This document shows positions 24,183-35,610 of a stretch of DNA of 64,000 nt, piece by piece (the stretch's first letter is position 1; every line of letters begins with the position of its first letter). The notes under the pieces were generated by a model, which was not told the origin of the DNA, did no database searches, and saw only the letters and a list, made by a program, of their open reading frames with translations. The DNA is from Haliotis asinina (Eukaryota; Mollusca; Gastropoda; Lepetellida; Haliotidae). Made by a program: the position numbers and the translations under genes. The DNA lies in the NCBI RefSeq assembly GCF_037392515.1, contig NC_090283.1, positions 27,792,249 through 27,856,248 on the forward strand, read 5' to 3'.

Positions 24183-27100
24183 ATGTGGGCTGAAAAGAGA
24201 TCGACTGTTAAAGGAGAGCAAATCACGGTGTCCGTTCAGAAGATGAGAGGTGTTGGTTATATCTGTGATGTGCTGATTCTTTGTCTCAATATTGGTGGCA
24301 TTTATACATACGGTAGCCACATTCGCAATGGGACGGCAGTCTGGCGTGGTTTGGCATTTGCATTCCTCGTCAACTGTGTCCTCACAACGTGTGTTGGATG
24401 GTTACACACAGTTCGGTTGTTTTACATAGCCATACTCGACGACGTCTTCAAGTCTCGAGGTGCTTTGAAGCTGATGTTTGCAGTCTATGCTTTGTACTTA
24501 TCAAGCATGCAGACATGCATGGTGTTTCTGTCAAAGCGCTTGACCAAGCTAGGGAAGGAAATCAAGACTAGAGGAGATGGACTAAGTCGGAGATGGATCA
24601 TCATATTCCATGTGTCTCTGTTGTTGACACTAGTTACGTCTATCATTTTATTCACTATTTATGTATTCACAAATTCAAATGACGACGCTGACTCGAAGAC
24701 GTCCATTGTGTTCCTTTATGTACTGCCATTTCATCTCAACTCGCCTCAAGGACACATCTGTCTTGGACTCTTCTACTATGTTTTCGGGTTCAATCTCTTC
24801 AGGATGGTGATTTGGCTTTTCCTTACGGGTGTTCTATGTTATCACATCAGATACAAATTCATCGACATCAAATGCAAACTGGAAGACATTTCCTCCACAA
24901 CCATTATCAGATATGATGTTATTGAAGAACTGCGACACACATATGAACAAGTGATTGACTACATGCGAGAAGTGGACACAGTTCTGTCATGGCGGGCTCT
25001 TCTCATGTTGGCAACTGTCCTGTTCACTGACTGCTTTTCTATATACTGCATTAAGGTTTGGTCCGCAGGAAAGGAGGAGTTCATTGTCTTCGTGGCTACT
25101 GTTTGCTTTACCAATGTTGTTCTTTTACTGGTTATCATCCTGTCAGCTCAAGTTCACAGTTCTGTAAGTTTATCATATAATATTGAATGGTTGATGTAAC
25201 ACGATAGAAACTCAATAAGAGTACCAGAAATTAAATTCTCGCATGCAGGTTCTTGAGACTACACCATATATAGAAACACATTATTCTTATTATTAATTAT
25301 TATTCATTTCATGGATACTTTCAGGCAAAATCGGTGGGTGATGTCCTGCCAAAAATACGCCTAAGCGACAACAGTGTGGATACAGGAATATCGGTAAGAT
25401 GAAGGTGGATCAGATCTGAAGGATATCCCAGTCGTTTTAGCGTCCTCACTTAACAACGATTTAAGTGCACATGAATGTGACGAAAATCAACATTATCACT
25501 ATACCTGGTCAGACTGGATTTTAATATTCTCAAATGATTGTACTGTATGTTTCATTAACTCAGTCCAAAACGCACCAAAATCTGTTTTCCTCATTAAATG
25601 GAATAAATTGTGAACGGGAAGAAATTCATGTTTTTTGCACGCACATCCCATGCATCATTTCCATGCAAGTCGGGGGGGGGGGGGGGGGGGGGGGTCAATG
25701 CTCTTGCGAAAGATGACAACCTTAAATTTGGGGTTAAAGCCATGCGGAGACTTACTGAGCCAAAACAATGCGATTGGCCATTTGGAGGTTGGCCAACTGA
25801 ATGTGTCACAGAGTACCAGCAAGGGTCAACACGTGATCGCCCCAGGTCAGGTCGACCCCGTGTGACCACGCCCGCCCAGGACAGGTTTATTCGGCTTCAA
25901 CATTTGCGGAACAGGTTTACCACAGCATCCTCCACAACATCGGACAACACTTTCCGATCAGACTGTGAGGAACCGCTTACGTAAGGCTGGTAACCTGTCC
26001 TTACACGTCAACATCGTCAACAACGCAGACAATGGTGTCGCCAACAGCTTCCCTGGTCATTGCAAAGGTGGAAAACTGTCATCTTCAGTGATGAGTCACG
26101 TTACATGCTGCGACGTCCAGACGGAGGAGCACGTGTCATGGTTTGGAATCTCATACAGTGGCAGGACAGATCTCATTCAGATCCAGGACAATTTGACAGC
26201 TCGACGTTGCCGTGATGAAATCATCAGGCTTCATGTCCTTCCTTTCATGAAGCGCCAGAACGTCATTTTTCAGCATGATAACGCTTGGCCGCGTACAGCA
26301 AAAATAACCAGAGATTTCCTTGCTCAGAACAACGTTCAGATCCTTGATTGGCCTTCACGATCACCGGATCTTAACCCCATTGAACATTTGTGGGACGTAT
26401 TGGGTCGTCGTGTGCGACAGCGTGACTCTCAGCCACAGACGTTACCTGCTCTGTTTGTGACCTTGAAGGAAGAGTACCAATCATTCCCGGGCACATATGG
26501 TCCAGTCTATGGGACACCGATGCCAATCAACCATTAGCGTTTATGGTGGCCACACAAGATACTGACTACTCAGCGACCTTGACCTTGAATCACTTTTTGA
26601 CGTACAGTTTCTTACAGCATTGGACCGTTAATGTTCATTCAGGTTTTAATCATGACTGCCCTGTATTGCTGAACATTAAGTGTAAAAATTGCTAAAAAAA
26701 ATCAGGCATGCGTTTCTTTTTTGAGTAGCATATCAACAGATTGCAAAGAAATGCTGAAAATAATGTTTTGATAAAACTTAAAACTTTGACCCTTAGGAAA
26801 AGGTGAACACAATGGTAACGCCTCGAAATGTGAGAAGGAAAGTTGTGTCAAGATCCAATTATGTTGAGTTCGCAGCTATAGTTTCGTTTTTGCACGTACC
26901 TTTCATGAAAAAATGTAATAGTCAAAGGCTACCTTCCTTTTGTGCTCCCTAGTGGACATATATTGCAACCGACATGCTATTCAAAGCTGACGTTTCTTCA
27001 CCAACCCTCTGCTCCAGGTACAGCTGTTTTTGTCCCGGGTTCTTGGATCCGATGTCGGGATATCGGTTGCTGGATTCTTTGTCATACAGAAGTCTACTTT

Positions 27101-27396
27101 TCTCACCGTAAGTAGTTATCTGAATTTGAAGAGGAGAAATTTTTAATGTATTTGAAATAGACACCACAGTGATTAATAACACCAAATAAACGTTAAACAA
27201 AGGGAACTGGCAAATTAGTGATCGGAAAAAACGTCACCGGGATAAAGGTCACTCATAAAATCGAACAGAATTCAGTAATGTGATTTTTGCACTGTTTGCA
27301 TGTCACTTCAGTAAATCCAGTGTTAATTTCCAGATCTTTGGGACGTTGATGACATATGCGGCTGTTATTTTGCAACTCCCCACACCACAGGCTTGA
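24183..27396 (+). CDS. Gustatory-receptor-like 7TM protein, 400 aa, four exons
   Basis: Exons: 24183-25163, 25325-25393, 27018-27107 and 27334-27396 (TGA), all phase 0 with GT-AG ends. The first 944 bases of exon 1 equal those of the gene at 6241. The end of the exon (LLLVIILSAQVHSS) looks more like the other paralogs, so this gene is the better candidate for the parental form. Exon 3 has LFLSRVLGSDVGIS (SR where upstream paralogs have TQ), as in the gene at 37160. Exon 4 reads IFGTLMTYAAVILQLPTPQA, with F-G replacing V-E, and keeps the TY...QL signature. Intron 2 (1.6 kb) contains a decayed Tc1 element. Predicted role: membrane chemoreceptor channel of unknown ligand. Confidence 0.87.
25676..25694. 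repeat. Poly-G run
   Basis: About 19 G in a row in intron 2 of the gene at 24183, just before the Tc1 relic. The run length is likely to be unreliable in sequencing. Confidence 0.9.
25700..26735 (+). mobile_element. Decayed Tc1-like transposon in GR intron 2
   Basis: The helix-turn-helix linker STRDRPRSGRPRVTTPAQDR is at about 25825-25880. FSDESRYMLRRPDGG, with the first catalytic D, is at about 26085-26130 in one frame. FQHDNAWPRTAKI and SPDLNPIEHLWD, with the second D and the E, follow in another frame within the open stretch 25965-26537. At least one frameshift separates these parts, so no full transposase is made. The right end (GCATGCGTTTCTTTT, about 26708) resembles the end of the nested copy at 8889-9410. 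The left end was not found. Confidence 0.75.
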
Positions 27397-27950
27397 CATG
27401 GAGAATATCATCTTCTGGGAGCAATCATTTGTCGATTTGTCTTGTTTAGACATTCAATGAGAAACGAAACTTTTTATCACATGCTGGATCAAAGTACTAT
27501 AGTACCTGTCGAAATCTTGCAATTATTGTCTGAAGTTTCCTATAGGTTTACACTGGAGGTTTCTCAATGGGTTCACGTTCCCTTCACAAACGTGGCTTCA
27601 AATCATTTGTCACTGGTATAACACAATATTGTCTTAGACACAACGAATATGTCTCTCCGTCTCACTAACCGCCCATGACGAATGTTCATCTTCACTTTTC
27701 ACACATTTATTGACTTTGTCATATGTAACAAGTTGCTTGGCACACAAACAGCAGTCGTGTCAGTTTGTATGATAGTATACCTTTAGCTAATATTACTCGG
27801 TGTAAAGGACGATGAATACCGTAATTGAATGTTTCTTTGCGTAAAAGTCCCAAATATGTAAACGCGAATGCTGGTGAATTACTCAGTTGAATCCTGGTTT
27901 GGACACATAAATCTACGGGACATTTCTTTGTCCTTAAAGGTACAATAGTC

Positions 27951-28095
27951 AGTGGAATATTGAAACCCCTGTTCACGTTTACCACTACAAGAGATCAGGT
28001 CACGTTAGGCGAGTGCTGTACAAAGGAACTACTAGATATCTAATTGTCTGTAACATCCGGGTAGGCTGAATACACCTGCATGACAGACGTGGACA
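27951..28095 (+). repeat. GR 3'-flank module
   Basis: Single copy 555 bases after the stop codon of the gene at 24183. It keeps the AATATTGAA start and the CATCCGGGTAGGCTGAATACA end, with CTAATTGTCTGT in place of CTGACTGGATGC, as in the copy at 40684. Confidence 0.75.
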
Positions 28096-28294
28096 TCTTG
28101 CAAACTGTTGAAGCTGTGTGTTTTTATCTTGATAACCTTAAAGTATAGCTTATTTTATACGTGACATTTACTATCGCTAAACAAATATACTTTGCTTTTA
28201 GTGTTCAGTTTTGTATTTGTTTTTCCTAATGACTATTGAATATTGTACAATAAATGTATATGTATTCTTCATTTACATTGTTATCAGTCTGTAT

Positions 28295-28300
28295 ATTAAA
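28295..28300 (+). terminator. Candidate poly(A) signal ATTAAA
   Basis: Conserved position relative to the other genes of the array (TTATCAGTCTGTATATTAAAG), about 900 bases after the stop codon of the gene at 24183. Confidence 0.35.
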
Positions 28301-29070
28301 GTGTTATTAACTATTATTAACTGTCCAGACAGACTGAAGGGCCCACATACAGATTAACACAGTAACTACCTAGGCCGAGATGGACTCGAACAGATCACAA
28401 GGACGGCCCTGTTGAGAAATGGTCCGAATGACTTCTGTCTGTGATGCGTATATTTGGCCTATTCATTCGGTCTTGACATTCCGCAGAGTTTGGTGCGTTG
28501 CTATGTTACTAGCTGTGTGCAGATTTATAAACTTTTGACTGTGAATGTAATTACATGTATCATGAATTTCATTGTTGATCAATAAATGGTGCATAAAATA
28601 GTTGGTGTAACGTCGTTTCAAATCTATTAATGTCATTCAACCTCGATTAAGCAGTGAAAATATCCATCACCATAATATTAAACAGCCTGGACCAGTTCGA
28701 AATCACAGGTTCTTTTTAACCTGATTAGATGCTAATAATAGCTGTCCAGTCAATTTGTACACGCAGAAGGACGGGTCATTCGGCACTTCGTCGGTGATAA
28801 CAAAAATCTTTTCCAACAAAAGCAATGCTGACCAACGGCCATTACCATAACAGAACAGAGAAATGACACTTTGGATACGCGAGAATACCTACTAATATAT
28901 ATTTAGGCATGTATCTCGCTTGCCATTGTATAACTGGTGTGTAAATTGGTATATGATCTAAATTGTTAACCAACCCTTGACAAATACATCACAGACAATG
29001 CATTTTCAGTTCACTAAATATTCGATTTTACAGTCATAGGTTTCTTAGGTTTGTCAATAGGGTAGCCCAG

Positions 29071-29072
29071 TG

Positions 29073-29136
<64 letters not shown>
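29071..29136. repeat. (TGCG)n microsatellite
   Basis: About 16 uninterrupted TGCG units between GR-like genes. Confidence 0.95.
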
Positions 29137-31811
29137 TGTGTTTGTTATGTTGTCTCTGGCACTCATAAAGAGCTATCGCTTCTCCTGGTGAGTGTTCGGT
29201 ACCACTAATACGTCTTGTCTAGTGTGGACCAAGGGTAGAGTTGGTCCTCAGCACCTCATTGCGGCCGTAAGAGGCGGCCAAATTGGCCACTGTAGTGATA
29301 TCAACTTACAGTAAGTTTTACACTGGTAGACGAGTTGTTGTTATTTACGACGTCTGAAGTGATAGGAATGGAATTTCACTTATTTATTCTGTCGGTATAG
29401 GTATATGCCACATTCAAGCACTTTCATGCGGAACAACGCTGTTGCACAATAAATAAGTTAATTATCCATAAAGACTAGTCATTTTATTACTTACTCCTTC
29501 TAGAATGCAAAACAGTTCTGAAGTGATCTTAGTGTTCTTGAGAAGTGAGCCACGATACTTATTCTTTCAGATATCATGGCTTTTCAAATCACTGCACTCT
29601 CGCTCTGGTGGGTGGTGGGTAGGATTTCTGAATTTTAATATCATACTACGGGTGAAACGCTCAATCTGGTTCACCTAAAACATATTTTTTTCTTCTTCCA
29701 ATGAAGAGATATCTCCTTTCGGGGAGAGATTCTTGGTCAAGAGTTTTGTTGACGTAAGTCCCCCAAAGATAAATTTGTCTCAAAGGTATCTACAGAGTGG
29801 TTAGTCGAACGCGTCTCGCCAGGTGGAATGCTTTACAACAAAATGAGGGCAACCTTCTGTCAACCTGCTACAGTGTATGAGAAGTATTAATAGGGACAGT
29901 TCCCGTTGTTTCTCAGATCTGACAGAAGAGGAGAATGTGACCGAAAGACTTTCTGTGAATCGACTTAGCATGAAACAAGACTGAGAAAATGACTACCTTT
30001 TCACCCGGGTGTTACAATTACCAAACGTTTGGATCTGACACTGGCAAATCCATGAGTTCTATCTACAGCGTAGTTCATAACAGGACTCAATACACAATGA
30101 CATAAAGTGTGCCAGCTGTAGTGGTGAGCTCGTGGAATCCTCCAGATCCTGTCAGATGTCTGAATATGTGAATATGAGATAAGTTACTGTTCAATCAAAA
30201 CTGCTCCCACATGATGAAACATTAGGTATATTGGACACATTGATGTACTGGAAAAAGAATCTGAGATAACCTTTGATGATACTACATCACGTACAGAAAC
30301 ACAAATCACAACAATGCATCATTTACATGAACACTAACCATAACACTGCATCACGTGCATAAACAAAAACATACCACCGCCTCATTTACATGCCCACGAG
30401 ACACAAAGCAGCTTGGCAAATCCAATCTAGGCACAATGTATGATATACATCCTGCATCAATAATCAGAATGTTCCTGTTCACATGAGTCCAACCCAATCC
30501 TGCTCCTTACCCCTCACAAACCAATACAACGTGTATAATTGTAAACTGATATTTGAAAATAACGGCAGTGTAGTTAGATAGAAAGATCAAACATGAATGA
30601 GTTTAGTACACAGAACATACGAAGACGGTGTTTGAGTTTCAGAAAATTCAGGTCAACATTGTAGGGATCTCATGCAAACGGAAATATTTACGAATCATTT
30701 AACGACCATAAATTAAGAAACCAGGAAACTCAAATTTTATTTTATTGAATCAACTGGCTGTCTATTGGCCGCTGTTTCAGATTACCTTTTACGAACTATT
30801 CTTCATTAATAAGATCAATATCACGCAGACGCTCACTGAATTAGACTATGTGCAACCACATCAGACAACTAAAGACCAGACTGTGTTGGTGGATCACGAG
30901 AACGATGTGGGCTGAAAAGAGATCGGCTGAAATAGACGACTAAGATACGGAGTCAGTTCAGATCAGAGGAGTGACATATATCTATGACGTGCTGATTCTA
31001 TGTCTAAATATCGGTGGCATATATACGTATGGTAGCCGTATTAGAAATTCGACTGCAGTCTGGCGTGTTTGGTCATTTGTATTCCTCGTCAACTGTGTTT
31101 TTATAACTTGTATTGGATGGCTGCACACGATTCGACTGCTTTATGTAGCCATACTCAACGACGTCTTCAAGTCTTTGAAGCTGATGTTTGCAGTCTATGC
31201 TTTGTACTTATCAAGCATGCAGACATGCATGGTGTTTCTTTCATATTGCATCGTCATATTCCATATGTCTCTACTGTTGACAACAGTGACATATATGTAT
31301 TTATAGTATAGTTATGAGTTCACACATTTAAATGAGGATGCTCGCTTGAATACGTCTATTGTGGTCCTACACGTACTGACATTCGATCTCAACTCCATTG
31401 ATGGGCGCACCTGACTTGGTTCCTTTAACTATGTTTGTGGTTTCGCTCTCTTCAGAATGGCAATTTGGCTTCTCCTTACGGGTGTTCTCTGTTATCACAT
31501 CAGATACAAATTCATCAACATCAAATGCAAACTGGAAGACATTTCTTCCAAATCCGTCATCAGATGTGATGTCATTGAAGAACTGCGACACACACATGAG
31601 AAGGCGATTGACTACATGCGAGAAGTGGACACGTTTCTATCATGGAGGGCTTTGTATATGTTGGCAACTGTTCTGTTCACTGACTGCTTTTCTATATACT
31701 GCATTAAGGTTTGGTCTGTAGGGAAAAATAATTTCGTTTACTTCGCCACTCTTAGTTGCTTTTCCAACATTGTTCTTTTGACAGTTATAATCTTGTCAGC
31801 GCAAGTTCATG

Positions 31812-32269
31812 CATTCTCTTCCCACAGAGGTTACTTGTGATATCTTCCTACGAACCTCTTCCTCTGTTCTAATACGGCCATATTTCGCGGTTCTCAAAAA
31901 AAAACCCTAGCGGCAAAAATGGCAGCAGATTTATCTCCATTTTTTCTGTCCAATCAGAACACTTGTTAAATCGACTTAGATTCAACTGGACAAATGCAAT
32001 CAATGAGGAGAAACAAAAATGACATGACTGAGTTCTGTCTAGAAGAGCCATTTGAGTATCGCGCTCGGGAAGAAGTTCTAGTTTTCATGATGCATCCGGA
32101 AATTACCCAGATCTTTCGAACGATCACTTTTGAAACAGGGTCGCTGATTGCACTACGAAATCTGATTGCCTCCAATCACGAGTCTTGAACACTCGCACCA
32201 TGAAAGGGTCATATCAGAACAGAGGTTACGTAGGAAGATGAGACAAGTAACCTCTGTGGGAAGAGAATG
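31812..32269. mobile_element. 458-bp MITE with 27-bp perfect TIRs and 9-bp target duplication
   Basis: The ends begin CATTCTCTTCCCACAGAGGT and are exact inverted copies over 27 bp. The target duplication AAGTTCATG is at 31803-31811 and 32270-32278. Removing the element restores the family sequence AQVHGA followed by a GTAAGT donor. A 9-bp duplication with such TIRs fits Mutator-like elements; it has no transposase. It interrupts exon 1 of the GR pseudogene. Confidence 0.9.
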
Positions 32270-33063
32270 AAGTTCATGGCGCTGTAAGTATATGGCAATA
32301 TTCATGTATTTTGTTGTTTATTGTTTTGTTACTAGTAAACAGACGTGGTCAGTGTCTATGATGCATCAATATAAGAAATTTACACAGGTCCTTGGCACTT
32401 TCAGGCAAAAGCAGTAGGCGATGTTCTGCCGAAGATACACCTGAGTGACAACAGTGTGGATACAGGAATATCGGTATGACATCACTTCTTTTCTTATCGG
32501 CCAATGAGGTAACACAGTGTTTAAAGCGTCGCAGCTCCAATATGGCTAAGTTCCTAGGACTTCATTCCTGCCCCACGACGGAGCACACTTGATACATGTG
32601 GCATCACCTTAGGCATGTTTGTTCAAAATTGTCTCTCCACACAGCAGAAATCGGTACCCATTGAAATAAGCCGTGAGAATGAACCTTTTAGCGCCTGACA
32701 TGCTATTTTCGGTTATCCGGGGTTATTTGCCAGAACCATACTTGTGATCATAGGAGGTAGAAGCTAAAGGCGTGACTTTGATCTCCCAAGTTCAGTGGAC
32801 TCATGTTGTAACGAAATTGTTCTTCAAAACTCACCTTTATTCACACCATCTGAAAATGGAACCTTTCTGTCACAGGCTAAAATGTTTTGTCATTAACACT
32901 GCACCTTACTTTCAGCACTCACTGAAGTTGGCATACACAGCTCACCTTACTTGTGGTCTGACAGGTACATCCTGGGCCTTGGCACATGCAGCCCATGCAA
33001 GTGTTGCAGAGGCAGATCATATGACTGCTCTCTATAAAAGCTACATGTGAGGGGTCCAGCACA

Positions 33064-33359
33064 CACCATGTCAGTCAACAACTATAGCATGTTGTTGTGG
33101 TCCACAGGTATGTTGTGAATTTTGAATGATTGTGGTAATTATGTAGAAGGTATTTATTTCTCATGTATGACTTTTATTCAACATAATATCCAACCATGTT
33201 TTGAAAGAATTGCAAATGATAATTTTAAATATACATGTATAAAGTACAGTTAAGTCCACGAAATATATTCTGAATATTGGACAATTATTTAACCTTAATA
33301 TTATCTCTGGACTCACCATGTCTGGCAACAACTATAGCATGCTGTTGTGGTCCACAGGT
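33064..33359. repeat. 46-bp direct repeats, 250 bp apart, with internal palindrome
   Basis: CACCATGTC...CAACAACTATAGCATG...GTTGTGGTCCACAGGT occurs at 33064-33109 and 33314-33359. It contains the hairpin CAACAAC-TATAGCAT-GTTGTTG. It lies in intron 2 of the pseudogene. The origin is unknown. Confidence 0.7.
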
Positions 33360-34039
33360 TTATTATTCTTCGAATAAAACACATCAGCCAGAATCAACTG
33401 TGTGTCGTTCCGGCGACATTTCAACTGTTCGACATTAGTGTTTGTTATGTGGCCTGTCCTCTGTTTCCAGCTGCAGCTGTTTTTGACCCAGGTTCTTGGA
33501 AGCGATGTCGGGATATCAGTGGCTGGAGTCTTTGTCATCCAGAAGTCTACTTTCCTAACCGGAAGTGAATATATGGATTTCAGGGGGAGAAAAAATTTGA
33601 TTATCTTTGAAACAATTTGCAATATTGATGGATGAAAGTAAATGAATATTAAACGAACAAGACTGACTAATGCGTGGTGATTGGTAAAATGATTGCATAG
33701 GGGAAAATGGCAATAATTTGGAAGTCGCATCCTACAAAGGACATATTATCATGAACAGAGTATGTGTAAACTGGAAGAGTATAATGGTCATCTTGTGAAA
33801 GAAAATGATAGTCTTTGCTTAAACAGAAATAAGGTTTAGATTGGGAGTTTCAGAATGGGTCCATATTTCCTTCCACAACATGGCGTCTAATTATTAGCAG
33901 TATTTGGTAAACTGGGCGAATACATTAATGAACTTGGTCTAGACATATGCCTTTTCGGGATGCCGTACGGAATACGTGTGTCTGATGTGCACAAATAAAT
34001 CTATCTGAAGCAATATTTGTTTGTAGTTAAAGATATGAG

Positions 34040-34140
34040 ACCTCACGGAGTACAATATTCACACTTCAGTAGATGGATGCTCAAAGGCACAACCTCCATC
34101 TGACTGTCTGAATACACCTACCTGACTCGTGTCTTACAAA
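34040..34140 (+). repeat. Decayed GR 3'-flank module
   Basis: Shortened, diverged copy (ACAATATTCACACTTCAG... TGAATACACCTACCTGACTC) downstream of the pseudogene. It confirms that the region after 33700 is the pseudogene's 3' flank, although exon 4 is missing. Confidence 0.55.
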
Positions 34141-34574
34141 CTGTTACACTTGTATTATTTCTAATCTGGATAACCTGTGTAGTTTTGGTATTTTGTACAT
34201 GATGTTTACTGTCCTTTTACCAATCTACACAATGTTTGCTTTTAGTGTTTAATGAATGTATTTTTATTAATGTGAATAAATCCAGCGACCTTATGCTAAC
34301 TCTACATCGTGCCCATTGTGTAATGCATATATCTCGTTATTAATCTGTGGATTAAAGTTTATCTTATATTAACCGAGTAAATTTTGTCAATCACTGGATT
34401 GTCTGTTCCAATCTTGCTTGTTTGGAGATAACGTTTATCAGATTTAATACTGCTGAAAGCGGGAACAAACAAACACAAATGTATGATCTAGCCACAACTG
34501 TACGATCGATTTTACTTTGAGTCCTTTTACCAAAGTGGAAGGGTATCGATGTCTCTATTATATATAATAGATAG

Positions 34575-35165
34575 CATATACTACAAGCAGAAAGTTTGGG
34601 AACACCCTAAAATTTGATAATCATATGTAACCTTAACCTCGATGAGGTCATTCATATTCTAAGTTAAGCTAACTAAGTTAACTTTTTGTGCTCAATGGGT
34701 ACTTAAAACGAGATGTTGGAACATGCAGTAAAGCATCTTATTCAATATTCGTCGAGTTTGTGTGAAATGAACAATTGTCAAACACAGTGGGAAACAGCGG
34801 TGTCAAAACACACCAGAACCATGTTAGAATCAAACGCAAAACACAACAGCCTGGTGCACGTGGAAGACAGATTTCTCATGCCGGCGCACTGGGCACTGAA
34901 TCGGTTACGAAGGGCTTGGCGCAAAACATATCTGCCTTTGATGTTGTTTTCTGGGTCTTCCAGAGCGAGGTCTGTCCTGTACTCTACCAGTGGCCTGGAA
35001 CCTGTCCCAAAACGCGTGAATGACAGAGGGACACGGCGGAAAACAGCGAGCAACAGTTCTTATAAACTCATCACCCTGCAACCATGCAATGATCCTGCTT
35101 CTGTCGTGGGCGCTTAAAGGTCTGTCGTATGGCATGGTGAAGAAGTTGTGATGTCTCAGCACTGC
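34575..35165 (-). mobile_element. Tc1-like transposon relic (N-terminal part)
   Basis: Read on the - strand, 34905-35162 gives RPLSAHDRSRIIAWLQGDEF, then HAFWDRFQATGRVQDRPRSG. This is a paired-type helix-turn-helix and GRPR linker of a Tc1/IS630 transposase. A frameshift then leads into ALRNRFS. The catalytic domain is missing. The left edge AAGTTTGGGAACACCC near 34590 looks like a Tc1 terminal sequence; the right edge is unclear. Confidence 0.7.
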
Positions 35166-35404
35166 CTGAAGCTTCTTTTAAAAGAAACTTTGCCACAAGC
35201 TCCCGGGGATGTCCACCTGCACCAAGCTGTTGGGTTTCGGCGTTTGAATCGTTTCCGACAACGCAATGTTGACGAAGGTTTATCATCATGTAATCTGAAT
35301 TAAATGATAACCTTAACATGTTGACACTCTTGTTAAATACACCACAGGATGACAAGACATTTTCATCTCTCTCAACTTGCTGAACGTGAAAGAACTACTT
35401 CCAT

Positions 35405-35610
35405 CCCCAATTCTTTGTGGAATTCCAGCTATATGACGGCGGTCTGTAAGTACTGGAGTCTGGGCCAGACAGTCCAGTGATCAACATCATGAGCACCGAT
35501 ATACATAACTGGTATACAATGACATGTGTCAACCAAGACATCGAACCCGACCAGCTGATCCGGTTAGTCGCCTCTATCAACAAGCATGGATTGCTTGAAT
35601 TCCGTGCTTC
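35405..35610 (-). mobile_element. Dispersed abalone-type SINE-like repeat
   Basis: Contains TTCCAGCTATATGACGGCGG, a GAGTCTGG(A/G)CCAGACA(G/A)TCCAG stretch, GTGATCAACAT, GACATGTGTCAACCA and GTTAGTCGCCTC. The same blocks occur in order at 41335, 48880 and 53300. Orientation is given by the copies that end in (CACT)n. Confidence 0.65.

Larger units (their letters stand above)
17943..25127. repeat. Large near-identical duplication, copy 2
   Basis: Second copy of the block at 1-7185. It starts inside intron 2 of the gene at 13728-19877 and ends inside exon 1 of the gene at 24183-27396. The copy at 17943 is only the first position that can be compared, because copy 1 is cut by the window edge; the true left boundary may lie further left. 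Confidence 0.95.
27397..30904. other. Intergenic spacer between GR-like genes
   Basis: Contains a flank module, a candidate poly(A) signal and a (TGCG)n microsatellite at 29071-29136. The rest (28300-29060 and 29140-30500) shows no open frame or repeat that I can name. 30540-30904 is similar to the 5' flank of the gene at 6241. Confidence 0.6.
30905..33560 (+). pseudogene. GR-like receptor pseudogene
   Basis: Exon 1 starts with the family ATG at 30905 but has TAA at 30941-30943 (codon 13). It also has an in-frame deletion of about 57 bases near 31237, TAG at 31304-31306, TGA at 31412-31414, and a 458-bp MITE at 31812-32269 just before its donor (GCT|GTAAGT at 32283/32284). Exon 2 (32405-32473) is intact. 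Exon 3 (33471-33560) keeps its reading frame, but the donor is GG instead of GT. Exon 4 is absent: the expected place (about 33700-33900) runs directly into 3'-flank sequence. The reading frame is otherwise kept, so the loss is not ancient. Confidence 0.9.

Noticed and set aside
25610-25984. 124-residue open frame across the poly-G run
   Set aside because: Only its second half is Tc1-derived; the glycine stretch is the poly-G run read in frame.
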